This document shows, piece after piece, positions 23,911-35,559 of a DNA stretch of 62,000 bases (its first letter is position 1; each line of letters opens with the position of its first letter). The stretch lies in NCBI GenBank assembly GCA_012295275.1, contig CM022667.1, positions 8,415,038 through 8,477,037 of the forward strand, read 5' to 3'. The stretch is from Chrysomallon squamiferum. Taxonomy: Eukaryota; Mollusca; Gastropoda; Neomphalida; Peltospiridae. Made by a program: the position numbers and the translations under genes. A model generated the notes under the pieces. The model was given only the letters and a program-made list of their open reading frames with translations. It searched no databases and was not told where the DNA came from.

Positions 23911-26900
23911 TTAATTTTTTTTTTTTAAGGTTCAAGAAAGAGAGCGGATCAGACAAGAAGAAATGGAATATTTACGACAGAAGTAAGTGCTTACTTATAG
24001 ATTAAAAAGATAATGTATGTTTATTACAGGTATGTCACCAGGGAATAAACAGAATATTTTCAGTTTTTGATTTACATGTTTTTTTTAATTGTTTTTTTAA
24101 AGATGTGAATTTACAAGTTGTTATTTAAAAAAAAAAAAATTTAAAGCTACCTCATATTTTATTGTATTTGTATTACTATCTTTAGTTCACGGTTTTTATT
24201 AGAAGACATAGAATTTATTTTATACTGTTGTTTACTTGAAATGTTTGCAGACAGGTGACTCTGGAAGTTCAGAAGGAGACTTTGAAGAGGCAGCAGGAGG
24301 AGGAGGCCTGGTATCGCCAGGAGCATCTGCTGACAGAAGCGGAGGAGAAACGACGCAGGATGATCCTAGAGGAAGAACAGAAACTAGTCGATCAGCGAAA
24401 ACGGTACAATATAGCGTGAACTACACTGTCCATAGAGTGAACTACACTGTCCAGTAGGTACAGTGTAGAGTTAACTACAGAAAACATCAGTACATGTTCC
24501 AAAATAATCTGTTTTGTGTTTCAAGAGTGGCTTGTGATTCACTGAGATATGACAGATTTTAAGATCTGTGCTTCTCATCTGTCTTGTTTTCCCATTCTGC
24601 CCCTTAAACAGATTTGTCAGTGGTTGAGATGTGTGCTTACTGTTTTAAAGGAAGATACTTTGATATTAAATAATAAAGATGTTACATGGAATTGTTACAG
24701 CATTTCATTGTTTACTCAAATAAATAATATTTAAAATGTGTTGATAAAAAGTATTCAGTTTGTACCAGATTACAATAAATGTAATAATACTCTGTTAGCC
24801 TGATAAAAGTGTTGTAAATTGAAAAACCCATCAAAGTTAAGAAAGATGTGATATCTGCAGCTTTCTAAAATGTGCACACACAGAGAATTCACATGCATTT
24901 TGCATCAAGACACGATTATCACTGTCATCTGACAGATTTTTTGAAATAGAATTTCCTGGACCTACTGACCACACTTTTGCATATATACTGTGTTTGACTA
25001 TGAGAATTACTGAAGAAAAAAAAGTACAGAACAGTACTCTATGGTTGTTTATAGAATTTTAAATCATGGTTTAACAAGAATATAAAACTGCAGTGTTAAA
25101 CAATGTTTTGTGTTTTCAGACTGTTTGCGATGAACAGAGAGGTGAAGCTGAAGGAGTTGCAGCTGCTGGATGCAGCTAGAAGGAAATTCTTACATTTCCA
25201 GCAGACGCAGAGAGAAGCTGAGCTGAAGAGACTTGATGATGAGATGCAGAGAAAGGTAAATCATTCAATTAACATCTTACTGTGCCACTGAGTCCACACA
25301 GGAGTAGACAAAACAGAGTATGTGCTCTTCTCTGTACTTGTTTTATTTGATACTTCTAATAATATGTATTCATGACTATGCATGGTGAATAGATGTTTAC
25401 AACATTTCCTCTGATAACATTGTGATGTCAAAAATATGTTTGTTTTCTAAGGCTTTGATGAGAGATCAGGAAACAGAGGCAGCTATTGAGGAGGCAGAGA
25501 TAAAGAACATGGAACTGAATTTACAGAAGAAGATGTTTGAACAGGTGTGTATGATGTCAGCACAGTGATTTGTCAGTGTGACCAGATACAAGTGTTGACT
25601 CACTTTTCTTTTTCTCTTTTAAATTAATCTTCTCAACTTTGGCTATGAGTGTTCTTAGATTATTTACAGAAAGCAGTCTTGTTTGAACTCAGGTTAAGTT
25701 ATTACACTGAACAGTTAATGTAGTGGTTACTAAAACTTCTCTTTATCTAACACTTAAGCTGAAATGCCAAGCCTTAAGCTCAGGTTCTAAAAATAACTTG
25801 CTCTTCTTCAAAGTTCGATGAATGTTTAAAAATAAACAAATCTAGATATATATAAACATCTCATTTTGAAATTGAAACTGTATAATTATACTTGTCATTT
25901 CTATCCTACTTCATTCATCATCATCATCATCATCATTATGCATATATAATGTCCCCTTGTTAAGCTAAAACCTTGTCTTGTTGATTCCACATGTTCCTAT
26001 CATGCACTGTCCTCTACCAGGATTTCCCACAGTTTGATGTGTTTAATGTTTTATTGTCAGGAACTGTTCAGGGAGTACAGTATTATCTTGCTACATGATT
26101 CTGTAGTTACATGCTTAATGTTTAATTACTAGGAACTGTTCAGGGAGTACAGTATTATCTTGCTACATGATTCTGTAGTTACATGTTTAATGTTTTATTA
26201 CTAGGAACTGTTCAGGGAGTATGCTGTAGTTGATGTTTTATTACTAGGAACAGTCTGAGGAGTGAACAGGACCTGTTAGATGTTTTAAGCAGAAGGAGCT
26301 GGAAGACAGAATACAGGAACTGAGACTGCAGGCATCCAGTCTGAGAGAACAGGGACCTGCACCGCAAGCAGAAGGAGCTGGAAGACAGAATACAGCAGAG
26401 ACTGCAGGCATCCGAGAGAGAGAGGGACCTGCAAGTGAGAAAGGTGAGAGAACAGTAACAACACAAACACCTGCACAGTGAGAGCAAACTTTAGAGAGTA
26501 AAAGATTAAATGTTAACATTCCATGAGAAATCTGAACATAAAAACATTGATAATAAATAATATGTTATTGTTGATCTTCATTGAGAATCACTCTGATATG
26601 TTTTTACACAAACATTTATGAGAATTACTCTCTGATACATTGAAGGAAATGTAGCCAGGACTGAATTTAGAAATGTTCAGCCCTGTTTGACAAGATTTAA
26701 CGGACAATAAGAACTTCACTTTGCAACAATTTGTTAATGTTAATTAGATTTAATAATTACATAAATATAAATATGAAATTTTAACAAAAATAGATCCATT
26801 CCGAGATTCTGCAAAATTTATGTTTACTGTTTTTGAGTTTATGCCTAAGTAAAGTTCAGAGTGTAGAGAACTGTTGTAAAACTGGTTTTTAAAATGATGA

Positions 26901-27256
26901 ACTTTGTGCTTGGTTCAGATGATGTCTCAGAAGCTGGCGCTGGCATCACAGAGGAACATTGACATGTGGGCTCACAAAGAGGTGAACCACAGACACCACG
27001 TGGAGGACTGTGAGAGAGAGGCGAGACAAGAGCAGGTAGGACTACTCCTTGTTTAGCAGTGAGCTTAACAGCTTGTCAGTCATGTTATTAGTAACAAGAG
27101 CAGGTAGAACTACTCCTTGTTTAGTAGTCAGAACTACTCCTTGTTTAGCAGTCAGAACTACTCCTTGTTTAGCAGTCAGAACTACTCCTTGTTTAGCAGT
27201 CAGGTTAACAGCTTGTCAGTCTTCAGTAACAAGAACAAATATATAATAACAATATG

Positions 27257-27296
<40 letters not shown>

Positions 27297-28640
27297 ACGT
27301 GCGTGCATTTGTGCATATGTTTATATACTGATGTTGGCATGCAGTCTTTGATACAGTGAATATATTGTCTTTGACAGCTTGCAAAGATTCATGCACAGAA
27401 TCGAACACTGGAAGAGGAAGTTCAGAAGTTGATGAAGAAATGCCAGTTAGAGAGGGTAGGTAACTCTGTACTTAATACATTTTTGAACTAGAGTTATCCT
27501 TTATCTTATCCTTAATAATTGTATTATATATGAATTTAGTTGTAATTTCACACTTGACAGTATCAGAAATACTGTTATATTATTCAAACAGAAGATAAAT
27601 TAACTGGCAGAGAAGAAATGATACTTTTTTTTATTGGTAGATATCAAATAATTCCAGCCCAACTAAATTATTTTCTATTACTTTTACAGATTATTTTATT
27701 AATAATTAATAACAGCTGAATTTCTATGTAGTAATCTTTTAAAAATATGTCACCTTATTGTTGATGTTTCTTTTGAACTTTGTAATGAGTCTTCTCATCA
27801 GGAAAAGTGAACACTGTAGAGCTATTAATTTTTTTTTTATCTCACCTCTTTCTGAAATACTTGATGTTCTCTTGATGTGTGTATTAAGTGTGAAGCAGAA
27901 GGAAATTGCACCAGTTACAAAGGACTCATTTCGTCTTGAATACTCAGTCACTGTAGAGTTATTACGTTCTGAAGTGTTGGCTGTTCCGCTGACGTGTGTG
28001 AGTTAATGTTTTGCAGGAGGAGGAAACAGCCGCTGGTTACCAAGGGCTGCAGAGACAACAGACTGACGAGTCAAACAACTGCTTACTTCATCACATGGAA
28101 GGGGAGATCACTGCAGACCTGAAACATGTCAGAGACATCCATGACGATGTCATAGATGCTGTACAACGTGAGTGATGTGTGTATGACGTCTGTCTCATAC
28201 TGAGCTCTGATTTCAGGGACTATGTCTGATCAGAGTGATTAGATATTTGTAATTTGTCTGATATTTTAAGGGTTTAGTTTATCAGTTTTATAACATTTAG
28301 TCTTTCATACAAAGATTTACCTGTTTTTTATTTATTTCAGAATAAATCTGATAAATTTTCTTTTCTTTTCTTGATTCACTGTTTTGTTGTGATTGTTCTT
28401 ATCATTATAATCACTGTTAGTGTGGTTAACAGAATCATCCAAACGGCTTCGTTCTTTTTTTTAATTAATGAAAATTATTTTTTTGTTGTATAGTGTCAGT
28501 ATTACCTGTTATTTTCACAGGACATCAGACACCATACTTGAACAACAGTCACCTGCTTGATCCTCTACAGACTGAGGACTCCCTACTTACAACAAAAGGT
28601 GATTGTTGATGTAAACTATGTCTTACATTCATTTTTTTTT

Positions 28641-28677
<37 letters not shown>

Positions 28678-29260
28678 CTTTGATTTTAACAAAGATTTAT
28701 TTCTGTTTATATTTAGATGTGGTAGGCTACATTAAGAATAGAATATAAAATAGAATACAATGAGAATATATAGTTTATTATTTATTTCTTAAAATTTAAA
28801 AGTAGATCAATATTGTGTGAAATTTTTATGAAATTTGTTTTGGTATTTATTTTTTTTAAAACAAAAGAAAACTGCATTGATTTTTCTTTCAACTAAATAT
28901 TTAATGATTTTATTGTTTACTTTTATTTTTTTGTTGTTGATTTTGATTTTTTTTTTAATTTTTTGTTGTTGTTTTTTCTTTGTTTCAGTCAAAAGTACAT
29001 TTTGGAAGTAATTAAAGAAAATCATTAAACAAATTAAAATGTCAATAATAAGGCTTAAAGCTATGTAGCACTGTATACTGCAGAACAAATCTAAAAAAGA
29101 CATTTGTCTTGTTGTTTGTTTAGTTTCGTTTGAGAGAAGTCGGAGAGCTTTTGAAGAGCAGGAAATGGCGCTGTTAGACGGAGTACGACAGCTGCGACAA
29201 AAGATGGCAGTGGAAAACAGAGCTAAGAAAGCTCCTCCACCATTACGACCAGAGGACTAA
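13251..29260 (+). CDS. TBC1D31: TBC1D31 (WDR67) orthologue, WD40-TBC-coiled-coil protein, about 24 exons
   Basis: Exons: 13251-13327, 14039-14194, 14463-14578, 14996-15174, 15613-15761, 16294-16453, 16885-17085, 17376-17522, 17812-17888, 18436-18582, 19115-19248, 19705-19838, 22707-22886, 23332-23511, 23930-23982, 24251-24403, 25120-25255, 25452-25544, (uncertain) 26348-26443, 26919-27035, 27378-27455, 28017-28167, 28521-28598, 29124-29260. All other junctions keep phase. The N-terminus (SGKIWHRKPSPSSDNG) closely matches human TBC1D31, and strong similarity continues to the coiled-coil region (LDAARRKFLHFQQ...LKRLDDE). The C-terminus ends PPPLRPED and is divergent. The family is centrosomal/centriolar-satellite and linked to ciliogenesis. 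Intron 4 uses a GC donor. A homeobox locus sits inside intron 12. Exon 19 is disturbed by local duplications. Confidence 0.95.
17194..17296. repeat. (TC)n and (ACTC)n repeats in TBC1D31 intron 7
   Basis: A long pyrimidine-pure TC run followed by ACTC repeats, between exons 7 and 8 and about 80 bp upstream of the exon 8 acceptor. Confidence 0.95.
19026..19099. repeat. (ATTT)n microsatellite adjoining exon 11 acceptor
   Basis: About 75 bp of ATTT ending 15 bp before the exon 11 acceptor of TBC1D31, so it overlaps the polypyrimidine/branchpoint zone. Confidence 0.95.
20218..20335. repeat. (TA)n plus T- and A-rich tracts in intron 12
   Basis: (TA)n from 20,219 to 20,257, then poly-T and poly-A runs. 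It marks the upstream border of the higher-GC island that holds the homeobox locus. Confidence 0.9.
20390..20835 (+). promoter_or_regulatory. Candidate promoter of the intronic homeobox locus with TGACAG cluster
   Basis: The stretch is less AT-rich than the surrounding intron. It holds an inverted CCAAT box (GATTGGCCA near 20,658), a TATA-like ATATATTTA near 20,769, and six TGACAG/CTGTCA hexamers at 20396, 20500, 20545, 20600, 20709 and 20824. TGACAG is the known core site of MEIS/TGIF-type TALE homeodomains, so autoregulation is a possible inference. Confidence 0.4.
21104..22031 (+). pseudogene. TALE-class homeobox locus, intronless, two single-base frame breaks
   Basis: Three overlapping frames give one continuous protein: 21104 to about 21460, about 21460 to 21740, then about 21745 to the TGA at 22031. 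The first break is around 21,458-21,466 (one base missing). The second lies at codon 'PYP' of the TALE loop, where CCT-ACC-CCA reads as if one T were lost from NP-Y-P. The homeodomain region has WYDDHVDNP, the three-residue P-Y-P loop (as restored by eye), DKGEISLAQVKAWFANRRNR, with W48, F49, N51 and R53 intact and Ala at position 50. A conserved-looking basic tail (TNNTKPKRQK) follows. Upstream is an approximately 200-aa non-homeodomain region starting MASIVDLPVEHSNFPGGRLV. It may be a decaying copy, or an intact gene damaged by sequencing errors. Spiralian-specific TALE genes (SPILE) are the group I would test first. Confidence 0.7.
22032..22510 (+). other. Probable 3' UTR of the homeobox locus
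   Basis: Follows the TGA with no further coding. An AATAAA lies near 22,449 and an A-rich stretch near 22,470-22,505. If the A-rich stretch is a relic poly(A) tail, the locus would be a retrocopy; this is not decisive. Confidence 0.35.
23869..23912. repeat. (TTTA)n microsatellite before TBC1D31 exon 15
   Basis: TTTA array followed by poly-T, directly adjoining the TTTTAAG acceptor of exon 15 at 23,930. Confidence 0.95.
26040..26443 (+). repeat. Local duplications of TBC1D31 exon 19 and its acceptor
   Basis: A 72-bp unit holding a splice acceptor (TTATTACTAG or TTATTGTCAG) plus GAACTGTTCAGGGAGTA starts at 26060, 26132 and 26204, with a shortened, altered copy at 26247. Downstream, AAGCAGAAGGAGCTGGAAGA occurs at 26287 and 26366 (79 bp apart, out of frame). 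Only the second copy reads cleanly into the GTGAGA donor at 26444: KQKELEDRIQQRLQASERER then DLQVRK. The true 5' border of exon 19 cannot be decided; AAC at 26348 gives a phase-compatible but weak acceptor. Confidence 0.75.
27095..27205 (+). repeat. Minisatellite derived from exon 20 donor region
   Basis: About 24-bp unit around CAGAACTACTCCTTGTTTAG repeated four to five times, plus a copy of the exon 20 end and donor (CAAGAGCAG/GTAGAAC at about 27,097). It lies immediately downstream of exon 20. Confidence 0.85.
27258..27295. repeat. (GT)n microsatellite in TBC1D31 intron 20
   Basis: Short dinucleotide run between exons 20 and 21. Confidence 0.95.
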
Positions 29261-31164
29261 AAATAACAAAAATAACTTACTCCAATCCAAGGAAAACAGG
29301 CCTAACTAGCTTACTCTTCATTATTTGATAACAAGATAAAAAAAATTAAAAAACTAGTTTTTTATACCAGATACCAGGAAGAGAAAAAGAAAACACATTT
29401 TTGATGCTTTCTGAACCAGTCAGAAGAATTAATCTCGGAAAAATGTGAAAGTTAAAAAAAAAGATATTTTTGTTTTAAAAACAAGATCTTCATTTTCCAG
29501 ATAACCTTTAGAACGTTTCTGATTCATTGTTATTTCATAGCTTAAAGACTTGACCGTAGAAACAGTTTCTGAAAGAAAAATGTTTGTGAGAAATGTTAGC
29601 TGGAAGTTAAGTCTTACCAAGGACTAAAGACTTTTCATCTTTGTAGTTTTGAAGATGTTTTTATAAACACAAAGAATGTAATAAACCAATTTAATGTCTG
29701 CCTTATCAAGAGTAAACAATTCCATTTAACAACCAAAGATTTTTTTTTTTTTTTTTTTACAAATTTTACTTTATCTCAAGTTCGGTTTTAATCACATGAA
29801 TTGTGAACATGCAGATCTTTAAAAGTTGACTATCTCTTTTTCTTATAGCAGTCCACAGTATGTAAGTTAATGATGTGGACCTGTTTATTTTTCACTTTTT
29901 TCAACTTTAGTATTATTAAATAACGTCTTCTATCAAGTAATGTAAGATGAGTCAGTGTCGTGATAAATAGTTTTGTTCAAAATGAGTGAATATAACCAAA
30001 TACATAACTTTTTATAAATCTACGTTATTTAAAGGTAACAATGCGTTACAATAATACTAAAAATGTAAAATAGTTTGATTTTTGTACAGGGTTAATAAGC
30101 ACAAGAAATGCTTGTAAATTGATCTGTTTAAAATAAAACCAGTTTATTTATTATTTTGTTTTCTGTGCAGTGTTTGCAAGCATTAACATTTTTTTACATG
30201 AAAGGATTTTAATATCTGTATATTTGTATTTTGTCTTCAAAGAACCTTGTATAGGTCGGAATGTGCACAGATGCACGCACATACAATTGGATATTCAATT
30301 ATTTTGTTCCTTTGCGCATTAAAACATGAATTTGCTTTCACACTTTCACGTCTGCGTTTCCACGTGCACCATTTACACAGACACAATGTCCCCAACTTGA
30401 GACTATTTATGTTCTGACTTACCGGAAGTTACTCGAATTTTAATTTGTGAAATATTACCTAGTATTTTCTATTTCACTTGTAATGTAATATAACGGTACA
30501 AGACAACTTACATTAAGGTAATGAAAAACAGTTTTTGTTTATCTTTTCTGATATGATTTTTATCGAGATCGTAGGTACGAAGGGACATAACTCGCAAAGT
30601 CTGCACGTAGGATTAACTCTGAAATGCGCCATCTATGGGTGATCCATGTCGTTCGTCAGCCTGGTATTTCAGCTGGAAAATTATCGTAAATGTATAGTAT
30701 AAATATTTAACTAATACTTTGGAAGTAGTAAATACAGTTTAGAGTTGGTGTTCGTATTTCATCTTTCCAAAAGTATTTTCTGATATGTTTTCTGCGTAGT
30801 GTTTGTTTAAAAGCCATAACGGGATTTTGCCAAATCAAATAAATAAAGAAAAGGTAAAAGTATTTAATCTTGGTTTTTGATCAGTTCAGTGGCTTGTTTG
30901 ATAACGTTTTAATTGTTTTGTTTTTTTATAAATTTATTTATTTATTCATTTTTTATTTTATTTTTTTATTATTTACATATATTCTGCATATCAGTGGTTT
31001 TCATCTTTAAATTGTTGTACAGATACATGCTTTGCATTTGTTTAATGAAAATGTGTGTTTAAATTAATAACACATCAGTGAAGTATTTGTATCTGTTAGT
31101 ATGTTTACGCTGAGAAGTTGATACCGGTTAACACTGTAGTATAGGACATATAGGATGCACAGGA
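29261..31164. other. TBC1D31 3' UTR and intergenic sequence
   Basis: Probable 3' UTR to about 29,700 or 30,150, then AT-rich intergenic DNA. A perfect ETS core (ACCGGAAGT near 30,421) and a modestly GC-richer patch at 30,580-30,660 are the only departures. No exon with credible coding was found. Confidence 0.4.
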
Positions 31165-31484
31165 ACTACGGAAACACTGTTATTAAACAAGCTGTCATTA
31201 CATGTTATTTCGTGTTATGTGGCGACAAATGTAGCAAAGAAACTGTAATAACGAAAGAGCACGCTTAAGTCGCTAGTCATCGGCTATTTGTTTTTAATTA
31301 GCAGTAAGGTTTCTGTTGTACGCACATTCCCATAGGCAGGACTGTACATACCACAACCTTTTTACAATTCTTGAGGAGCAATGACTGGAACGAAAACAGC
31401 TCAGTGGGTGCATCAAGAATGATCGATCTGACGTCACATCACACCAAGCGCAGACATTGTACTACTAAGCTACGTCTCTCCCCC
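31165..31484 (-). mobile_element. Old tRNA-derived SINE, mollusc type
   Basis: Read on the minus strand from about 31,484. A tRNA-like head has A-box-like TAGCTTAGTAG and a decayed B box. The conserved central domain follows, with CTGAGCTGTTTTCGTTCCAG and then GGTTGTGGTATGTACAG and CCTGCCTATGGGAATG. The 3' part (CTGCTAATTA, AATAGCCGATGA, TTTGTCGCCACATAACACGA and TGTTTAATAACAGTGTTTCC) ends near 31,165. Order and spacing match the body of the tRNA-SINE I remember as abundant in gastropods and bivalves. It is well diverged, so it is an old insertion. Confidence 0.75.
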
Positions 31485-31963
31485 TATGTGACTGTAATAT
31501 CAAATTGTTTCCTGTTCCAACAAGACCACAGAATTCGTTTGCCAGCGGCAGTTATAAAAATTTAATAAATAAATAAACAAACATCTAATTCCTAAACATT
31601 AATATTAAAATGTCTCAGAAGAACAAGAACGTGCAGAAAAAAAAAAAAAATAAATAAATAAATAAATAAGTAGTAGCAGTAGAAGTAATAGTGTCAAAGT
31701 GAAATAATGAACTACAAGCATGGAATTTTTATACAACTATTTTTGTTGCATAATGAGTAACCAACATCTGTTAAATCCTATTCTCAGTTATTATTTTAGT
31801 TAATTTTAAAATTTATTTTATTGTTTTCAAAATACATGACTCGTTCCAGATTTTGAACAAATTCTCGACAGCACAATGAATTTAATATGTTATATTAATA
31901 TTCATTGTTAAATTAGCATAACATATTAAAAATTATCAATCAGTTCTGACATACGGACTTTAT

Positions 31964-31973
<10 letters not shown>

Positions 31974-32005
<32 letters not shown>

Positions 32006-32020
32006 CTCTCACTCTCTCGT
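31974..32020. repeat. (TC)n microsatellite
   Basis: Pyrimidine-pure dinucleotide repeat in intergenic DNA. Confidence 0.9.
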
Positions 32021-32221
32021 TTTGTTCTGTGCAATATTTCGAATTTAATGCTACTTTTTTTATGTATTATCATTAAACTCACTAATTAAACTCACTAATT
32101 ACATTAATTAATAACGACATATGATGATGATAGATGACGGGCACTAATTTTATAATCTAAACATTTTTACAACACTAAGGGTGGATAATTATAACGTAAT
32201 AAAAACGATGACGTATGCTTA

Positions 32222-32226
<5 letters not shown>

Positions 32227-32266
<40 letters not shown>

Positions 32267-32302
32267 TATTATTATTATTATTATTATTTTTTTTTTTTTT
32301 TT
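32227..32302. repeat. (TA)n / (TTA)n / poly-T compound repeat
   Basis: TA repeat running into TTA repeats and a T tract, intergenic. Confidence 0.9.
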
Positions 32303-33145
32303 ACAGATTTTATTATTTCTTAATTCTATTCTATTATTAATAGGCAATAACTAAAGAGTTTAATAGCCACTTTCCTGCCACAGTATTTATTAAATATTTG
32401 TTGAAAGCTGAAGTCCATGTAGATTATACATATACATGTACTCTTAACGATATGCTGTAATATTATTGTTGCATTACCACGGCGATATTTTAAGAATCTA
32501 CCTTGTTCATCCAAATAAGAACAAACTTTTGTGATAAAATTTGAATCACTAACAAAAGGAAACTGATTACTTCATTGAACCATCTGTTATGAGATGTGTC
32601 TTTAGAATATAATTACCTGTTAAAAGTATTCGTATACGTTAAAAAAAAATAGTTCCTTGATACTGACTTATTAATTATAATTATATCACTACATCTCCAA
32701 ATATTTCTCACCCCAGTAATAATTTTAGTCCAGTTATTAGAATATGGATGTAATCACCAAAGAATAAGCAGTTACATCGGGGAAAAAAGAGGGGAAAAAA
32801 CACACATACACACACGCACACAATTTTTTAAATAAAGAAAACAAACCCAATTTGTTTGTACGAATTAATTTTTCTCTGAAGATAGCTAAAGGGGGATTAC
32901 TACGTTTTACTTATAAACAATCACCCATCGTCATCAAGAAACAAGGGAAGTAACTACGGTTAGCATTGAATAGGCGTATGTAAACAAATGTCTTGTCATT
33001 TATTTATTTTTTAATTATTATTATTTGAGTTTTTTCATTTTAATTCAAAAGCAATAAATTGTGTCCATAATTCTGTCATAAAAATTACCTTAGTTTACGA
33101 AAAATGACTACTAACAGTTTTACTTTAAGAATAATAAACAGATAG

Positions 33146-33147
<2 letters not shown>

Positions 33148-33176
<29 letters not shown>

Positions 33177-33215
33177 AATAATAATAATAATAAAGTATAT
33201 ATATATATATATTAT
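33148..33215. repeat. (CAA)n/(TAA)n/(TA)n compound repeat
   Basis: Three adjacent simple repeats between TBC1D31 and the aquaporin gene. Confidence 0.9.
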
Positions 33216-34041
33216 ATCATTCTTTTGTACACAAAACATTTTGAAACGGTATATTTAAATTATTTATTTATTTTAAAATCATCATTGTCATTATTAATGT
33301 ATGTATGCATTCGACCGCCTATTCCCGAGCACTGGTACGGTACATAATTAATATTAATTTAGCTCCGATGTGTATGTATCTGTTTCATAGTTCATTAGCA
33401 TTGGAAACTCCTCCTGGTTATTTTGGTGCTGTATCAAATTAAAAATAAAATTAAACATGTATCATTTATGACTCTGCCTTCTTTCACTGTGTTCTTGTTG
33501 TTGTCATTGTTTTTGTTTTATTGTTGTTGTTGCTGTTGTTGTTATTATTATTATTATTATTATTTGTTTTCTAAACACAAATTTCTTATTGAAGAAAAAA
33601 CTAAAAAAAAAAATAACGTAACTAGCGTGTCAGGATGCACGGAAGCGAACATTTTCTAAATTTACTATTTTATTACTATTACCACTACTATTGCCATTAC
33701 TATTACAACTATTAGACTACTACTGCTATTGCTGCGTTTGTTTTTGTTTTTGTTTTGTTTGTTGGGTTGGTGTGTTTGTTTGTGTGGGGTTGAACATGTA
33801 ATAAGTAACAGATGTATTTGATATGTTTTCGTTAATTAATTATTTCTTTTTTTTCTTTTCTTTTTTTTAATAAAATGCATTATTTAATAAATGCATTATT
33901 TTAAGTTTTTGGATATTTATCTTAGACATATATATATATATATATATAATAAAATAAAAGGAAAAGAAAAGAAAACCGAAAAAAGAAAAGTATGTGAATC
34001 TATTCGCGAGGACGGGTTTTTCAGTATTTCTCTTTTGTAAT

Positions 34042-34103
<62 letters not shown>

Positions 34104-34123
34104 AATAATAATAATAATAATAA
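34042..34123. repeat. (GAT)n/(AAT)n microsatellite
   Basis: Trinucleotide array; the Met- or Ile-only readings across it are artefacts. Confidence 0.95.
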
Positions 34124-34206
34124 TGTCACAGTATGTTTCCTCTCTTATTTTCAAATGTCCAAGATTTGTGTTGTAACCATATAAAACAAATGTCTGAATG
34201 ATCTCT

Positions 34207-34372
<166 letters not shown>

Positions 34373-34682
34373 TAATGGTCTGGCAGATTGGTTTTCAGTA
34401 TTTAAATACTATGTAAATATTTGTCCTAGGTTCATTAAATAAATAAATTCTTCAAAAACATGCAAAATATGAAAATGTCATTTGGGTATCAGAATATGTC
34501 TGCTAATCAGTACAACAGCACAAAGAGTTTAAAATTCAAAGGAATAAATAAAAAATTAATTATTTAGCCAAACCCACACAAAAATAAATTAATAAATATA
34601 AGTATTTATTTATAGATATATAGTTGTTTTTTGTTTTTTTTTAAAAGAAAGAAGAAACATTCACCGCGTCACAAAGGTGTTG

Positions 34683-34689
<7 letters not shown>

Positions 34690-34721
<32 letters not shown>

Positions 34722-35040
34722 GATGTGTTCCTTCAGTTGATGATAATAATAGTAGTAATAATAACAACAACAGCAACAAAAACAACAACATATTATTATT
34801 ATTATTATTTTGATGATGGAGATATATTTGATGATGATAATAATAATGATAATAATGATAAAATAATATAATAATGATAATGATAATAACAATAATTAGA
34901 TAATAATAATAATAATAATTATGATAATGATGAAGATAATAATAAAAATATCGCAATTATATTAATAATAAGTCTACTAGTAGTTGTAGCAATTAATATG
35001 TTATTATTATTATTTATTATATTTATTTATTTAGTTATTA
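34690..35040. repeat. Poly-A and degenerate AAT/GAT/CAA trinucleotide zone
   Basis: Poly-A at 34,690-34,717, then about 300 bp of imperfect trinucleotides. No coding. Confidence 0.85.
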
Positions 35041-35041
35041 T

Positions 35042-35046
<5 letters not shown>

Positions 35047-35104
<58 letters not shown>
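35047..35104. repeat. (TC)n microsatellite
   Basis: About 58 bp of TC repeat upstream of the aquaporin promoter. Confidence 0.95.
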
Positions 35105-35106
<2 letters not shown>

Positions 35107-35559
35107 AATTTGTTTATTTTCTTTCGTAAAATATTTATAATAAAAAAATAAAAGAATTCGCTTTTGGTGTTGCAGCAAATTATGTATTCTTTTCTTTTCA
35201 CTTTTAAATTTTATTTCCTTTTTATTTATTTGTTTGTTTGTTTATTCTTTATTATTGTAAGAGTGAATGCGTCTTCTTCTTGTTGAATGGACGTCGGAAT
35301 GTACGTCGTTGTGAAGAATTTGATGTATTATTAATATAAAAAAATAATAATAATAAAGTTAGCGACTGTAGAAAGTATTTACAATGTCGACATCATAAAC
35401 AATATTACATTCCTGTTTTTCAAAACGTAAACGGGAAACGAATAACAATCTTGATCAAAGAAAAAAAAAAATAATATTCGTCTTTGAGAATTTTTTTTTT
35501 TAAATCCTCAGTCAACATGCAGTTTGTCTGTGAAAGGTGTCCCCGCATCAACAAACAAA

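Larger units (their letters stand above)
23930..29260 (+). other. TBC1D31: TBC1D31 exons 15-24: C-terminal coiled coil
   Basis: Long Glu/Lys/Arg/Gln-rich helix: VQERERIRQEEMEYLRQ, QEEEAWYRQEHLLTEAEEKR, VKLKELQLLDAARRKFLHF, LAKIHAQNRTLEEEVQKLM, then a short acidic/basic helix SRRAFEEQEMALLDGVRQLR before PPPLRPED-stop. The last exons (22-24) are less similar to vertebrate copies. AATAAA at about 29,680 is a plausible poly(A) signal, with a second at about 30,133. Confidence 0.88.

Noticed and set aside
26212-26519. Overlapping Cys/Leu/Ser-rich minus-strand open readings
   Set aside because: They are antisense shadows of the duplicated Lys/Glu-rich exon 19 of TBC1D31.
30415-30670. Possible promoter or exon near an exact ETS core (ACCGGAAGT)
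   Set aside because: No downstream exon with coding or donor was found on either strand; recorded only as intergenic.
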